This document shows positions 17,845 to 27,349 of a stretch of DNA of 64,000 bases, piece after piece; position 1 is the stretch's first letter, and each line of letters starts with the position of its first letter. Below the pieces are notes generated by a model. The model was not told the origin of the DNA. It did no database searches and saw nothing but the letters and a program-made list of their open reading frames with translations. The DNA is taken from NCBI GenBank assembly GCA_900556485.1, contig USOX01000014.1:11269-75268 (forward strand), read 5' to 3'. A program made the translations under genes and the position numbers. Origin of the DNA: an uncultured Dysgonomonas sp. GTDB lineage: Bacteria > Bacteroidota > Bacteroidia > Bacteroidales > Dysgonomonadaceae.

Positions 17845-18309
17845 TTATGGAATATAGTATAATGCTTTTAATTGTCTGGTTGTGTATGAGTTTATGACAT
17901 ATTTCCAATCCACATGAAATACAGCACCTTGAACTGATATAGGGTGCTTGTAATCAAGATAATTTGTAGCAAAAAAAGGAGAACTGGTTCGCTCTTCAAT
18001 CTCTTTTGGAGAATAGATCGGAGATAGAGTAAAGTTATAATACGATCCTATTTTAATTTTCTTATCCTCACTATAATATAGCTTAGGCATATAATCTCTT
18101 TCTAAAATATAGAAGGTTGAATCATTCCTTTGGACTTGAATAGCGTATAAAAGCAGACCTTTTTCCGTATTCTCAATCTTATCAATATTCTTTATTAAGT
18201 ATGATTTAGATGGTGTAATCAAATTTGAAGATAATTCCTTTTTTGATTTACATGAACAAACTAAGACTATAATAATACCAATAAAGAATGTAAGCTTTCT
18301 CATAATCAT
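17845..18309 (-). CDS. Antisense hypothetical lipoprotein between traJ and traK
   Basis: A 154-residue protein with a lipobox (IIVLVCSC, Cys19) and a Lys/Ser-rich linker. The mature part has an extracytoplasmic beta-rich look (YAIQVQRNDSTFYILERDY). No family is recognised. It is the only leftward gene between traA and traO and lies 3 bp from the traJ stop. Its codons are more AT-rich than those of traJ and traK, which suggests a later insertion. Surface or entry exclusion is a possible role but is only a guess. Confidence 0.65.
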   Translation of the reverse strand: MIMRKLTFFIGIIIVLVCSCKSKKELSSNLITPSKSYLIKNIDKIENTEKGLLLYAIQVQRNDSTFYILERDYMPKLYYSEDKKIKIGSYYNFTLSPIYSPKEIEERTSSPFFATNYLDYKHPISVQGAVFHVDWKYVINSYTTRQLKALYYIP

Positions 18310-18355
18310 ACCGATTTTTTATAAAGATATAAAATCATATTAATCATTAAAAACA

Positions 18356-18979
18356 ATGGAATTTAAATCATTAAAAAATATCGAATCGAGCTTTAAGCAG
18401 CTCCGCATCTTCGGCATTATCTTTCTCTGTTTGTGTGCTGCTGTTGCAGGCTACTCCGTTTGGAGTGCCTACAATTTCGCGGAAGCACAACGCCAGAAGA
18501 TATATGTGCTGGATAATGGAAAGTCCCTGATGCTCGCTCTCTCGCAGGACTTATCACAGAACCGTCCTGTAGAAGCCCGGGAACATGTCAGACGTTTTCA
18601 TGAACTGTTCTTTACGCTGTCTCCCGATAAATCTGCCATTGAAAGTAATATACAACGGGCATTACTCTTGTCGGATAAATCCGCTTTCAATTACTACAAA
18701 GACCTATCGGAGAAAGGATATTACAATCGGATTATCTCAGGGAATATCAACCAAACAATACAGGTCGATAGTATTTCCTGTAATCTGGATGTCTATCCTT
18801 ATCAGGTTATTACCTATGCACGACAGATGATTATAAGGGAGAGTAATATTACCGAACGTAGCCTTGTGACAACCTGTAAACTCTTGAACTCTGTCCGTTC
18901 CGATAATAATCCGCATGGATTCAGTATCGAAGCTTTCGAAATACGGGAAAATAAGGATTTAAGGGTATTGGACCGATAA
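18356..18979 (+). CDS. traK: TraK, VirB8-like bitopic conjugation protein
   Basis: A 207-residue protein with a short cytoplasmic start, one membrane helix (residues ~19-37, FGIIFLCLCAAVAGYSVW) and a periplasmic NTF2-like domain (NRPVEAREHVRRFHELFFTL, SGNINQTIQVDSI). This is the TraK layout, the analogue of VirB8, which forms the inner-membrane platform. traL starts 11 bp later. Confidence 0.85.
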   Translation: MEFKSLKNIESSFKQLRIFGIIFLCLCAAVAGYSVWSAYNFAEAQRQKIYVLDNGKSLMLALSQDLSQNRPVEAREHVRRFHELFFTLSPDKSAIESNIQRALLLSDKSAFNYYKDLSEKGYYNRIISGNINQTIQVDSISCNLDVYPYQVITYARQMIIRESNITERSLVTTCKLLNSVRSDNNPHGFSIEAFEIRENKDLRVLDR

Positions 18980-18990
18980 AATGCTGAGTT

Positions 18991-19314
18991 ATGAAAGAGC
19001 GAATCAAAGAACTTGGTTATTGGCTGGAAGATAAGTTAAAAGACCTCTGTGGAGAGATTACTCCTGATAAGAGATTGACCGTAATTGTCATCATGCTTTT
19101 ATTCTTTACGATCCTGAACCTGTATTTCACATTTACGGCAATCAGTAACTGGGGACGGGAACAGGAACGCAGGGATCAGTTAAAGATAGAGCATATCAAA
19201 CAGTTGGAACTGGAAAAATCAAAGTCTCAGAAATGGGACTTTGATTATCAGAATTTAGAATCTGAAATACCCGATAGTACTAATAACAAAACAGATCAAT
19301 CATATGGCAGATAA
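18991..19314 (+). CDS. traL: TraL (DUF3989) single-pass conjugation protein
   Basis: A 107-residue protein with a cytoplasmic start, one membrane helix (residues ~30-50, LTVIVIMLLFFTILNLYFTF) and a charged helical tail. This fits the DUF3989 TraL family, always located between traK and traM. It ends by overlapping the traM start by 11 bp, indicating translational coupling. Confidence 0.8.
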   Translation: MKERIKELGYWLEDKLKDLCGEITPDKRLTVIVIMLLFFTILNLYFTFTAISNWGREQERRDQLKIEHIKQLELEKSKSQKWDFDYQNLESEIPDSTNNKTDQSYGR

Positions 19315-20590
19315 ACCAAAACTAAGTGAAGAGCAAAAACAAAAGCTAAAGAAATATGCGATTTTCGCATTGATGGCAATTGTTTGTGCCGGATGTATTT
19401 GGCTGATCGTATCTCCATCGGAGAAAGAAAAAGCCAAAGAGCAGATAGGTATGGGTTTCAATTCCGATATACCTGATCCCAAAGGAGATGGTATCATTGG
19501 AGATAAGCAAGATGCCTACGAGCAGGAACAGATGAAAGAACGGCAGAAAGAGCGGATGCAATCCTTACAGGGTTATGCCGATATGTTGGAAAGTTCTAAA
19601 AGTGAACGGGTGACTATTAATCTGGATGATGAGCCTCAGCAGACAGTGAAGAAAGAAAAGGCACCAATTAATAATTCGGTATCGGCTTACAGAGACATCA
19701 ATCGTACATTGGGCAATTTCTATGAGAAACCTAAAGACGATCCTGAAAAGGAAGAGATGAAAAAGAAACTGGAGGAACTTGAAGCCAAAATGCAGGATAA
19801 AGACAATAAGCAGTCGGCAGTCGATGAACAACTACTCCTGATGGAAAAATCCTACGAGATGGCAGCTAAGTATATGCCACAGACACAGTCAGAGCCTCCA
19901 ACTAATAATCCCAATTCGCTGAAAAGCAAAATTGAGAGTTATGGGAAAGATAGCTCTTCTAAAAATGGAAAGACAACAATCAGTCCTGTTCGTCAAATAC
20001 AAAAGAATACGGTTTCATCACTGGCTCAGAATATCAGTAACGAAGAATTGTATCAAATCTATGATCAGCCACGAAACACAGGTTTCAATACAATGGATGG
20101 GGAAATTGGGGTAAGTAGCAAGAATACAATCTCTGCAGTTATCCATGATGACCAGACCGTAATCGACGGACAGGTGGCCCGTTTGCGATTGACAGAACCA
20201 TTAGTGGCTGGAACTTCCCTTATCCCTGAAAATACCATTCTGACAGGTATTGCCAAGATTCAGGGTGAACGGTTGGATATACTGATATCGTCTATTGAGT
20301 ATGAAGGAACAATCATTCCTGTAGAAATGGTTACTTATGACACAGATGGGCAGAAAGGTATTCATATACCGGGATCATTGGAGATGAATGCTGCCAAAGA
20401 GATTGTCGCCAATATGGGAAACAGTGTTGGGACAAGCTTTACCCTGACTCAGAGCACTGGAGCACAATTGGCATCGGATCTCAGTAAGGGAGCCATACAG
20501 GGTATATCGGCATATATGCAGAAGAAGATACGACAGGTCAAGGTTACTCTCAAATCAGGTTATCGGATTATGCTGATGCCCAAACAGTAA
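19304..20590 (+). CDS. traM: TraM, VirB10-like conjugation protein
   Basis: A 428-residue protein with a basic cytoplasmic start, one membrane helix (residues ~24-44) and a long charged, disordered periplasmic linker (~50-220, with KEEMKKKLEELEAKMQDKDN). The C-terminal beta-barrel domain (~250-428: ISAVIHDDQTVIDGQVARLR, GTSLIPENTILTGIAKIQGE) is typical of VirB10/TrbI proteins. It spans the envelope and couples ATPase energy to the channel. Confidence 0.87.
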   Translation: MADKPKLSEEQKQKLKKYAIFALMAIVCAGCIWLIVSPSEKEKAKEQIGMGFNSDIPDPKGDGIIGDKQDAYEQEQMKERQKERMQSLQGYADMLESSKSERVTINLDDEPQQTVKKEKAPINNSVSAYRDINRTLGNFYEKPKDDPEKEEMKKKLEELEAKMQDKDNKQSAVDEQLLLMEKSYEMAAKYMPQTQSEPPTNNPNSLKSKIESYGKDSSSKNGKTTISPVRQIQKNTVSSLAQNISNEELYQIYDQPRNTGFNTMDGEIGVSSKNTISAVIHDDQTVIDGQVARLRLTEPLVAGTSLIPENTILTGIAKIQGERLDILISSIEYEGTIIPVEMVTYDTDGQKGIHIPGSLEMNAAKEIVANMGNSVGTSFTLTQSTGAQLASDLSKGAIQGISAYMQKKIRQVKVTLKSGYRIMLMPKQ

Positions 20591-20642
20591 AGAGTTTACA
20601 ACTGAATAAAAACAAGTATTTATTAATCAAAGAAATAAAACA

Positions 20643-21608
20643 ATGAAGAAATATATTATTGTATTAGCATTGATGCTGACAACGATTGTTGCTCATGCGC
20701 AGAATGAAACAAAGCCAAAAGATATGCAGGAAGACCTGCAACAGGTATTAAAACCGACTTATGGGGACTATTACGAAGGACTGAGTAAGAAGATCACCTT
20801 TGACAGGATGATTCCACCATATGGTCTAGAAGTAACTTTTGAGAAGACTGTGCATGTTATTTTCCCTGCTGCAATTCGGTATGTGGACTTAGGATCGAGT
20901 AATATCATTGCAGGAAAAGCGGGAAGTTCGGAGAACGTGTTACGGATAAAGGCAGCCATCCGAGGTTTTGAATCGGAAACGAATATGGCTGTAATAACCG
21001 AAGAAGGAAGTTATTACACTTTCAATATTAAATATGCAGATGAGCCGGAGAAGTTAAACATTGAAATGAAAGACTTTATGCATGATGGTATAGCGACCAA
21101 CAGACCGAATAACTCGATGGAGATTTACCTGAAGGAACTCGGAAGTGAATCTCCCCGTATCGTTTACCTGATTAATCGCTCCATCTATCAGAACGATAAA
21201 CGGATAGTAAAACACATCGGTTCGAAACGTTTTGGTATCCAGTATCTGCTCAAAGGTATTTATAGTCACAATGGCCTTCTGTATCTGCATACACAGATCA
21301 AAAATTCAACGAATGTTCCTTTTGATATTGATTTTATCCGATTCAAGATTGTAGACAAGAAGATGGTGAAACTAACAGCTGTTCAGGAAACGGTTATCTA
21401 TCCGCTTCGAGCTTACAATTTCATTTCTCAGGTTGGAGCTAATCAGACGGAACGAACCGTCTTTACCATTGATAAGATAACGATTCCGAATGATAAGCAA
21501 TTAGTCATCGAACTCTTTGAAAAGAACGGTGGACGCAATCAAACCTTTGTCATAGAGAACGATGACCTGATACGGGCAGAACAGATTAATGAATTAAAGA
21601 TTAAATAG
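20643..21608 (+). CDS. traN: TraN (DUF4138), VirB9-like outer-membrane-associated protein
   Basis: A 321-residue protein. After a signal peptide (residues 1-19, VAHAQ), the N-terminal strand domain contains VEKTVHVIFPAAIRYVDLGS-like sequence (TVHVIFPAAIRYVDLGSSNI). The C-terminal domain (~195-321) starts KRFGIQYLLKGIYSHNGLLY. This is the DUF4138 TraN family, the VirB9 analogue that pairs with TraM and TraO in the outer-membrane complex. Confidence 0.87.
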   Translation: MKKYIIVLALMLTTIVAHAQNETKPKDMQEDLQQVLKPTYGDYYEGLSKKITFDRMIPPYGLEVTFEKTVHVIFPAAIRYVDLGSSNIIAGKAGSSENVLRIKAAIRGFESETNMAVITEEGSYYTFNIKYADEPEKLNIEMKDFMHDGIATNRPNNSMEIYLKELGSESPRIVYLINRSIYQNDKRIVKHIGSKRFGIQYLLKGIYSHNGLLYLHTQIKNSTNVPFDIDFIRFKIVDKKMVKLTAVQETVIYPLRAYNFISQVGANQTERTVFTIDKITIPNDKQLVIELFEKNGGRNQTFVIENDDLIRAEQINELKIK

Positions 21609-21655
21609 ATTCAGCATCACAGACCCTATTATTAAACACGAAATACAATAATAAA

Positions 21656-22237
21656 ATGTATAGATATAAAATAGCTTTAATAATCATATTGAGCCTTGTC
21701 CTTATCGGACAGGCTCATGCACAACGTTACTTGCCCGGACAAAAGGGTATTCAGCTAACAGGTGGTTTTGTGGATGGATTTAATCTGGAAAAGAAAGACG
21801 GACAGGCTTTCTTTGGTGGTATTGCTTTATCGACTTATACCAAGAATGGCAACCGATGGACTTTCGGTGGAGAATACTTGCAAAAGTCATATGAGTATAA
21901 GGATAAACTGATACCCTTATCCCAGATAACAGCTGAAGGAGGTTATTATCTGAAATTCTTATCTGATCCAGGTAAAACAGTATTCTTTTCCATAGGGATT
22001 TCCGCTGTTACAGGTTATGAAACGATTAATTGGGGGAAGGAATTACTGTTCGATGGAGCAAGCATCACAACAGAGGATAATTTCTTATACGGTGGTGCAG
22101 TCAGCTTTGAAATAGAAACTTACCTGACTGATAAGCTTGTATTATTACTCAATACTAGGGAACGGATATTACTCGGGTCGGACATAAATAAATTCCATAC
22201 ACAAATTGGTATGGGGATTAAGATAATTATAAATTAG
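21656..22237 (+). CDS. traO: TraO, outer-membrane-associated conjugation protein
   Basis: A 193-residue protein with a signal peptide ending GQAHAQ and then beta-strand-rich sequence (LPGQKGIQLTGGFVDGFNLE, RWTFGGEYLQKSYEY), ending in a strand (TQIGMGIKIIIN) typical of outer-membrane barrel termini. This matches TraO of Bacteroides tra operons. The usual TraP primase gene does not follow. Instead an opposing YciI-like gene overlaps the end of traO. Confidence 0.83.
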   Translation: MYRYKIALIIILSLVLIGQAHAQRYLPGQKGIQLTGGFVDGFNLEKKDGQAFFGGIALSTYTKNGNRWTFGGEYLQKSYEYKDKLIPLSQITAEGGYYLKFLSDPGKTVFFSIGISAVTGYETINWGKELLFDGASITTEDNFLYGGAVSFEIETYLTDKLVLLLNTRERILLGSDINKFHTQIGMGIKIIIN

Positions 22238-22518
22238 ATAAATCGTTCAAAACCATCAGCATATTTGGTCGGGAGGAATTCGATAATATCATAGGTTGCA
22301 ACCTTATTGATATAGAACGGATCGGCTTTCATAATTTCCAAAGCAAGCTCTTTTGTTGCTGCTCTGCAAAGGATAACACCTCCGGTACGAGGTTCTTGTC
22401 GTCCTGAAGCAATGAAATATCCTTCTTTATAATTTATATCCAGATATGTGCGGTGCATACCCAGATATTTTTCAACCTCGCTTAGCGGTTTCTGATAGGT
22501 TAGAACGAAAATAAACAT
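22234..22518 (-). CDS. YciI-like protein
   Basis: 94 residues from the ATG at 22518 (MFIFVLTYQKPLSEVEKYLG). The longer in-frame start at 22614 adds 32 hydrophobic, unlikely residues and runs into traQ. The conserved YciI features are present: MHRTYLD with the histidine near residue 19, GRQEPRTGGVILC, and KADPFYINKVATYDIIEF. YciI is a ferredoxin-like fold of uncertain enzymatic role. It sits leftward in the slot normally taken by traP, so it is probably an inserted cargo gene. Confidence 0.8.
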   Translation of the reverse strand: MFIFVLTYQKPLSEVEKYLGMHRTYLDINYKEGYFIASGRQEPRTGGVILCRAATKELALEIMKADPFYINKVATYDIIEFLPTKYADGFERFI

Positions 22519-22559
22519 AACATTCAAATTTGAAACAAAAGTAAAAAATAGAAATCGAT

Positions 22560-22988
22560 ATGAGAAGAATAGCATCATATATAATTTACACGATACTGAT
22601 TGCATGTATCGCATGTGCCTGTAGCGACGATATTGATATTCGCCAAAGTTATGAATTCAAGGTTACTCACTTACCTGTACCGAAAAAACTGAAAGTTGGA
22701 GAAACAGCTGAGATTCGGTGTCAGTTGAAGCGATCAGGCAGATATGATAATGCAAAGTATTATTTGCGGTATTTTCAACCTGATGGTAAAGGGGAATTAA
22801 GAATAGATGACGGAACGGTATTTCTACCGAATGACACTTATGAGCTGACTAAGGAAACGTTTCGGCTGTATTATACTTCTAAGTCGGAAGATCAGCAGGT
22901 AGTTGATATTTATTTCCAGGATAATTATCAGAATACTTATGAGCTTTCTTTTTCATTTAATAATGATAATGGGGAGGAAGAAAAATGA
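22560..22988 (+). CDS. traQ: TraQ (DUF3872) lipoprotein
   Basis: A 142-residue protein with a lipobox-like signal (IACIACAC) and an Ig-like beta sandwich (YEFKVTHLPVPKKLKVGETA, VVDIYFQDNYQNTYELSFSF). It matches DUF3872/TraQ, normally the penultimate gene of Bacteroides tra operons. Its TGA overlaps the start of a 35-residue ORF. Confidence 0.83.
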   Translation: MRRIASYIIYTILIACIACACSDDIDIRQSYEFKVTHLPVPKKLKVGETAEIRCQLKRSGRYDNAKYYLRYFQPDGKGELRIDDGTVFLPNDTYELTKETFRLYYTSKSEDQQVVDIYFQDNYQNTYELSFSFNNDNGEEEK

Positions 22989-23092
22989 TGACAATGATGG
23001 TTATTTCATATGTGTTCACTTGGATAAGTATTGTTTATTCCTTGGTGACGGCTCCGAGTGATGTAGATTTATGGTGCGAGGAAGTTGAATAG
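22985..23092 (+). CDS. Tiny membrane peptide ORF coupled to traQ, 35 residues
   Basis: ATG at 22985 overlaps the traQ stop codon (ATGA). The peptide begins MMTMMVISYVFTWISIVYSL, a single hydrophobic helix, and ends in an acidic tail (DVDLWCEEVE). Position at the end of the operon, before a terminator, supports expression. It may also be a remnant of a following tra gene (for example the lysozyme gene often placed here). Confidence 0.35.
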   Translation: MMTMMVISYVFTWISIVYSLVTAPSDVDLWCEEVE

Positions 23093-23105
23093 AAAAGGTA
23101 AAGAA

Positions 23106-23137
23106 AGTCGGATGATTATTTTGTCCGATTTTTTCTT
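23106..23137 (+). terminator. Intrinsic terminator of the tra operon
   Basis: GTCGGA (23108-23113) pairs with TCCGAT (23125-23130) across an A/T-rich loop, followed directly by TTTTTC. It is 14 bp beyond the last ORF of the tra operon. The remaining 23138-23432 stretch is AT-rich and I see no gene in it. Confidence 0.65.
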
Positions 23138-23432
23138 ATTTGTATTTTTAATGATTAAATAGAGCCATTAAGAAATAACGGTGTTCTATACTGTATAATG
23201 CCTGATACTTACGGCCTAACCTAACTGATAGAAGAATGCAAAAATAAAGAATGGAATTATAAAGACGCATCGTTTTTACAATCAAAAAAAGTATAATTTG
23301 GTAAGTATCGCCATTTTGAACTTTCATTGAGGAAAAGAGCAAAAAGAAGCCTGTTTTGGGGAAAATCAAAGTAGCACTGTAAAAATAGAAGAATGTATAG
23401 ATTGATCGAATAATAAATTAAAAATATAAGGT

Positions 23433-25148
23433 ATGGATTTAAAGCTAATAGTAGAACACAAGCATATATTTGGTAGTCCAACCCACAGTTTGGATTGTCT
23501 GTTAAAAGATATAGAAAAGGAACTTCTAGTACGTATAGCAAGCAATCTTATTAAAGGCTTCTATGATGACATTCACTTTTTTTGTACATCTGGAAAATTC
23601 TTTTCTACACCAAATTCTGATTTTGCTTATCATTTGCTTCTTTTATTAAGATATATGAATTCAAAAAGAACGATTACTATTTTTAACACTCATTCAAGTC
23701 TTTTCTTTTTGGAGAAGGTACTTTCTATGCCTAACGCAAATGTCGATAACCGAGAAACTCAAACAGAAATAAATTTATTAAAAGCATATTTGACTTTAAA
23801 TCAAGAATTAGTAGAGAAAGAGAATAAGCTTATTGAAAAGATTGAGACTTTGAATGCCGAAGAAAAGCTTGCGGCCTATTTATTCTATCAACCTTTGGCT
23901 TATAGTGATTTTGTTAATTATGATTACGGCTTAGAAGTTATGGCACAAACCGTAAAAGCTATTTTATTTTTTAAGTTTTGTGAGACCCATCTCTCTGAAC
24001 ATCTAAGATTATTTTGTGAAAAGTACAATAAAGAGAATTGGAAAGAGTATTTAAAATCCTATATGTTTATTCCTTATACCATGTTCCTAAATAAAAGTAA
24101 GGAAATTTCTATTATTTCATTAAAAAAAGAAGATGCTGATTTTAACGACAACTATTCATTTCTGGACAAGTTCTGCATTAATAATGAAAATGTATTAAAT
24201 GATAAGGATTTTACGAAAGTCAGAATGTATCCATTATACAAAGAGAGTGATACCAATTATATCGTATTGTTTGATCTTTTTACAGCAGAAAGAATATACC
24301 GAAGCTTATACTTTGATTTCCGTGAAATAAATGATAAAATAAATGAAACAAAAGAGGCTAAAGATCGATTAACCAACTTCAGACAATTTATAACAGACAA
24401 TTTCTCTGAAAGAAGTATTTTATATGATCTTTTAGATAAAATTTTTAGTGGAGACGATTTCATTAATCTCAAAGGTTCTGATTATTTAAATGCAGAACCC
24501 AAGATTAAAGGAGAACCAGATTATTACGTGCGAAAAGACAATAATATATTTCTCTTTGAATCAAAAGATAATTTAATGAATGCTGAAATAAAATCATCTT
24601 ATGATTATGATAAAATTACAGAGGACTTAGATAAAAAACTAAATCAAAAAAAAGGAATAAAACAAATATGTAATAATATTGATAAAATACTAAAAAAACA
24701 ATTACCAATAGATTCTGATTACGATAAAGATAATGTAAATATTTATCCAATACTAGTTCTCCATGAAAGAATATATTCAAATATTGGACTTAACTATATA
24801 TTAAATAAATGGTTTGAGGATAAAGTTAAGTCAATAAAAGATTCAATTCCTAATCCTGAAAGAATTAGACCCTTAGTCATCATTGATATCGATACATTTA
24901 TATTATTACAGAATGTTGAACAAGGAGATGATTTTGATTTTAAAAAATTATTAGAGAATTATTATAATAAAACAGAAAATATCACTATTGGAGAGGACGA
25001 AATTAAAGATGAGTCCAAACTCAGAAAAGCCTTTATTTCAAAATATTATTCTTTTAAAGATTTTGTAGAACCAATAATAAAGAAGAAAATAGCAGAAAAA
25101 GGTGCAAAAACATTTTTTAAAGATCTTGGAATGGAGCTTTTCAAGTAA
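23433..25148 (+). CDS. Large hypothetical protein with PD-(D/E)XK-like nuclease motif
   Basis: A 571-residue protein with no recognised family. The first ~330 residues are helical. In the C-terminal third a PD-(D/E)XK signature is visible: GEPDYYV around residues 360-366 (Asp363), a strand, then FLFESKD with E376 and K378. This is the acidic-acidic-lysine pattern of restriction-type nucleases. A long charged helical region follows. It is strongly AT-rich compared with the tra genes and lies directly after the tra terminator. It is first of three rightward genes with short gaps, a plausible defence or cargo operon. Confidence 0.6.
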   Translation: MDLKLIVEHKHIFGSPTHSLDCLLKDIEKELLVRIASNLIKGFYDDIHFFCTSGKFFSTPNSDFAYHLLLLLRYMNSKRTITIFNTHSSLFFLEKVLSMPNANVDNRETQTEINLLKAYLTLNQELVEKENKLIEKIETLNAEEKLAAYLFYQPLAYSDFVNYDYGLEVMAQTVKAILFFKFCETHLSEHLRLFCEKYNKENWKEYLKSYMFIPYTMFLNKSKEISIISLKKEDADFNDNYSFLDKFCINNENVLNDKDFTKVRMYPLYKESDTNYIVLFDLFTAERIYRSLYFDFREINDKINETKEAKDRLTNFRQFITDNFSERSILYDLLDKIFSGDDFINLKGSDYLNAEPKIKGEPDYYVRKDNNIFLFESKDNLMNAEIKSSYDYDKITEDLDKKLNQKKGIKQICNNIDKILKKQLPIDSDYDKDNVNIYPILVLHERIYSNIGLNYILNKWFEDKVKSIKDSIPNPERIRPLVIIDIDTFILLQNVEQGDDFDFKKLLENYYNKTENITIGEDEIKDESKLRKAFISKYYSFKDFVEPIIKKKIAEKGAKTFFKDLGMELFK

Positions 25149-25171
25149 AAATAACTTTAGATAAGATTTCT

Positions 25172-25651
25172 ATGAATTGTTATAATCACCCAACGCAAAT
25201 TGCTGTTGCTCAATGTTCAGATTGCAGCAAAGTACTATGCTCACAATGCGCAACAACATACTCTATCCCCATTTGTAATTCTTGTAACAAATCAAGGATA
25301 AGTAATGAGAGAAGTAGAATAATAAAAGAATTGCTATTTACCTTTATATTTGGAATAGGTGTTGCTTATTTAAACGGTAAATACATTTTCTTTCAGGAAA
25401 CATCGTTTTCATTAAAAACGACAATATGGTATTACATTATATTCATTTATATTTTTGCGGGAATAGTATCTGGCTGGAAAACATTGACAGCTATTACCCC
25501 TCGAATGTTTTTAGTGTTACCTATTATCGGATGGTTAATATATTTTACTATAAAATTATTTTTAGCATTTTGGGTTGGATTAATAATGTTTCCAATTAGA
25601 ACCATAAAGAATATTGTAAGATTAGTGAAAATACAAAAAATAGCTATTTGA
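25172..25651 (+). CDS. B-box-type zinc-finger protein with membrane helices
   Basis: A 159-residue protein. Residues 1-42 hold a compact zinc-binding motif like a B-box (CYNHPTQIAVAQCSDC, then CSQCATTY, CNSC), with eight Cys/His ligands. About four membrane helices follow (ELLFTFIFGIGVAYL, IWYYIIFIYIFAGIVSG, MFLVLPIIGWLIYF, LAFWVGLIMFPI). Bacterial B-box membrane proteins of this size are usually uncharacterised. It lies 23 bp after the first nuclease-like gene and 15 bp before the second, so it probably works with them. Confidence 0.7.
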   Translation: MNCYNHPTQIAVAQCSDCSKVLCSQCATTYSIPICNSCNKSRISNERSRIIKELLFTFIFGIGVAYLNGKYIFFQETSFSLKTTIWYYIIFIYIFAGIVSGWKTLTAITPRMFLVLPIIGWLIYFTIKLFLAFWVGLIMFPIRTIKNIVRLVKIQKIAI

Positions 25652-25666
25652 TTAATTGTAGTTTGC

Positions 25667-27301
25667 ATGTGTGACACTCTTAAGGTTAGAAAATTTGAAT
25701 CGGAAATACTGGATAAATATTACAAGAATTTTGAATTTTATTCTTATTCAGAGGATATTATCATTCCCCATTTGTTACAATTTTATGGTGGTATTGAAAG
25801 GTATAGGGATAGAATTTTGAAAAATAATACTAGCGAATTCAACTTTCAAAGTTACTTGACTAATATGATGCATGGAATCAGTCATTGCATTAGATGGGCA
25901 AAGAAACAGACAAAGCCAATTTATAATGAGATTCCAGAAAGTTTGAATATATCCGAATTCCAGAATCAAATTATGGATTTTCTTAATTGGGGTATAAGTT
26001 ATCACATGATTGCACAAGAATTTGTCGTATGGTCAAGAGGATTAAAAACGGTTGAGTACAATGAGATTGACAAGATTATAAGATTCATCAATCCCAGGAA
26101 CTATAATTACTCTGATATCTATGAAAAACAAATTTTATATGGGGAACAATTACAAGAAGTATATGAGAATTATCCACATTATGTAATGGAAGAGGAGTTC
26201 TCCGAATGGGTTACAGAAATAGATTTTTCAAAACCGCCTATAGCCAATCAGATAAAATGGGCAAGAGGAAGGAAATCTAAGTCTTTTCCTCTTCTTTATG
26301 CTACAATGGAAAATATAATTTTGCCAGAATTATCAGATAGCACAGATTTAGGTGGGTATAATCTCTTACATCTTAGAACATTTTTCGCTTTAATATTCCT
26401 AAACTTCTATTATATTACATGTGTTGAAAAATTAATTGACTCACAACATGGAGTGCAAAATTCTTTCGGTTCAAACCCTCTTTATATTGAGCAGTCCCAA
26501 ATAGACCAATTTATATCAACAATAACTGGGCTTCCTTTTTCTGTATCAAAAGCTATAGTCAAAGATTTAACATTTAATCCAGATAGTTTCCATACCAGTA
26601 TTTCAATTCAACCATTTATACTTTTAAGTACTAATGTTTATTACATTTTGCCTAACCTTTTTACTCAACTTGATCCTCAAAGAATAATACAGGGAGCAAT
26701 GAATAAAAGCGTGGAGAAGAAAAAAATATACGATAAACTAATTAATAAGATTGAAAAAGAAAATTTGAAAAAAATATTTAGTACTGTTTCTCAAATAAAA
26801 AGATGGGAAAATTATCAGGAAAAAACCATTAAATTCAGTAATAAGCAAATAAATCCAGATTTAATACTCGTAGATAAATTGGGGAAATTTATATGTGTTG
26901 TAGACTATAAACATTTCATTGGTCCCATAACAGCATCAGAAGTTGTATTCAAGATAAATGAGTTGGAAAAAGGTATTCTGCAAATAGAAAATTATAGAAG
27001 TGTCCTCCTTGAAAAAGGCTTATTGGGAAAAGAGAATATAAGTGGATATGAAATTTGCGGATTATTACTAACACATCGCCCATTACCGATCCCGGTAAAA
27101 AGTGATATTAATATTGCAATTACAGATATGGGTTCTTTTATTGATAAACTAAGTAGATCTTCAAGTTTAAAAACTTTTTGGAATGAATTTTACAATTATT
27201 CTGCCCAAGATAAGGATCAAAAAGATTTTTTGGAAATTGAATCGCAAATCAATGTGGCTGATTGGAAGGTTATTCGCTATCAGCTTAAAGTTGAAAATTA
27301 G
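25667..27301 (+). CDS. Large hypothetical protein with second PD-(D/E)XK-like motif
   Basis: A 544-residue protein of unrecognised family. The first ~330 residues are mostly helical with many aromatics. A nuclease-like core follows: NPDLILVD (Asp398), then KFICVVDYKHF with D413 and K415, matching the PD-(D/E)XK pattern with Asp in the second acidic position. It then has EISGYEICGLLLTHR-like strand sequence and a charged tail. It does not look homologous to the 23433 protein outside this fold. Being adjacent on the same strand suggests a joint system. Confidence 0.6.
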   Translation: MCDTLKVRKFESEILDKYYKNFEFYSYSEDIIIPHLLQFYGGIERYRDRILKNNTSEFNFQSYLTNMMHGISHCIRWAKKQTKPIYNEIPESLNISEFQNQIMDFLNWGISYHMIAQEFVVWSRGLKTVEYNEIDKIIRFINPRNYNYSDIYEKQILYGEQLQEVYENYPHYVMEEEFSEWVTEIDFSKPPIANQIKWARGRKSKSFPLLYATMENIILPELSDSTDLGGYNLLHLRTFFALIFLNFYYITCVEKLIDSQHGVQNSFGSNPLYIEQSQIDQFISTITGLPFSVSKAIVKDLTFNPDSFHTSISIQPFILLSTNVYYILPNLFTQLDPQRIIQGAMNKSVEKKKIYDKLINKIEKENLKKIFSTVSQIKRWENYQEKTIKFSNKQINPDLILVDKLGKFICVVDYKHFIGPITASEVVFKINELEKGILQIENYRSVLLEKGLLGKENISGYEICGLLLTHRPLPIPVKSDINIAITDMGSFIDKLSRSSSLKTFWNEFYNYSAQDKDQKDFLEIESQINVADWKVIRYQLKVEN

Positions 27302-27349
27302 CTTTTGGTTTTTTGTTTCTTTTTTATCCGCTCAGGCTCATTGAAAAAA

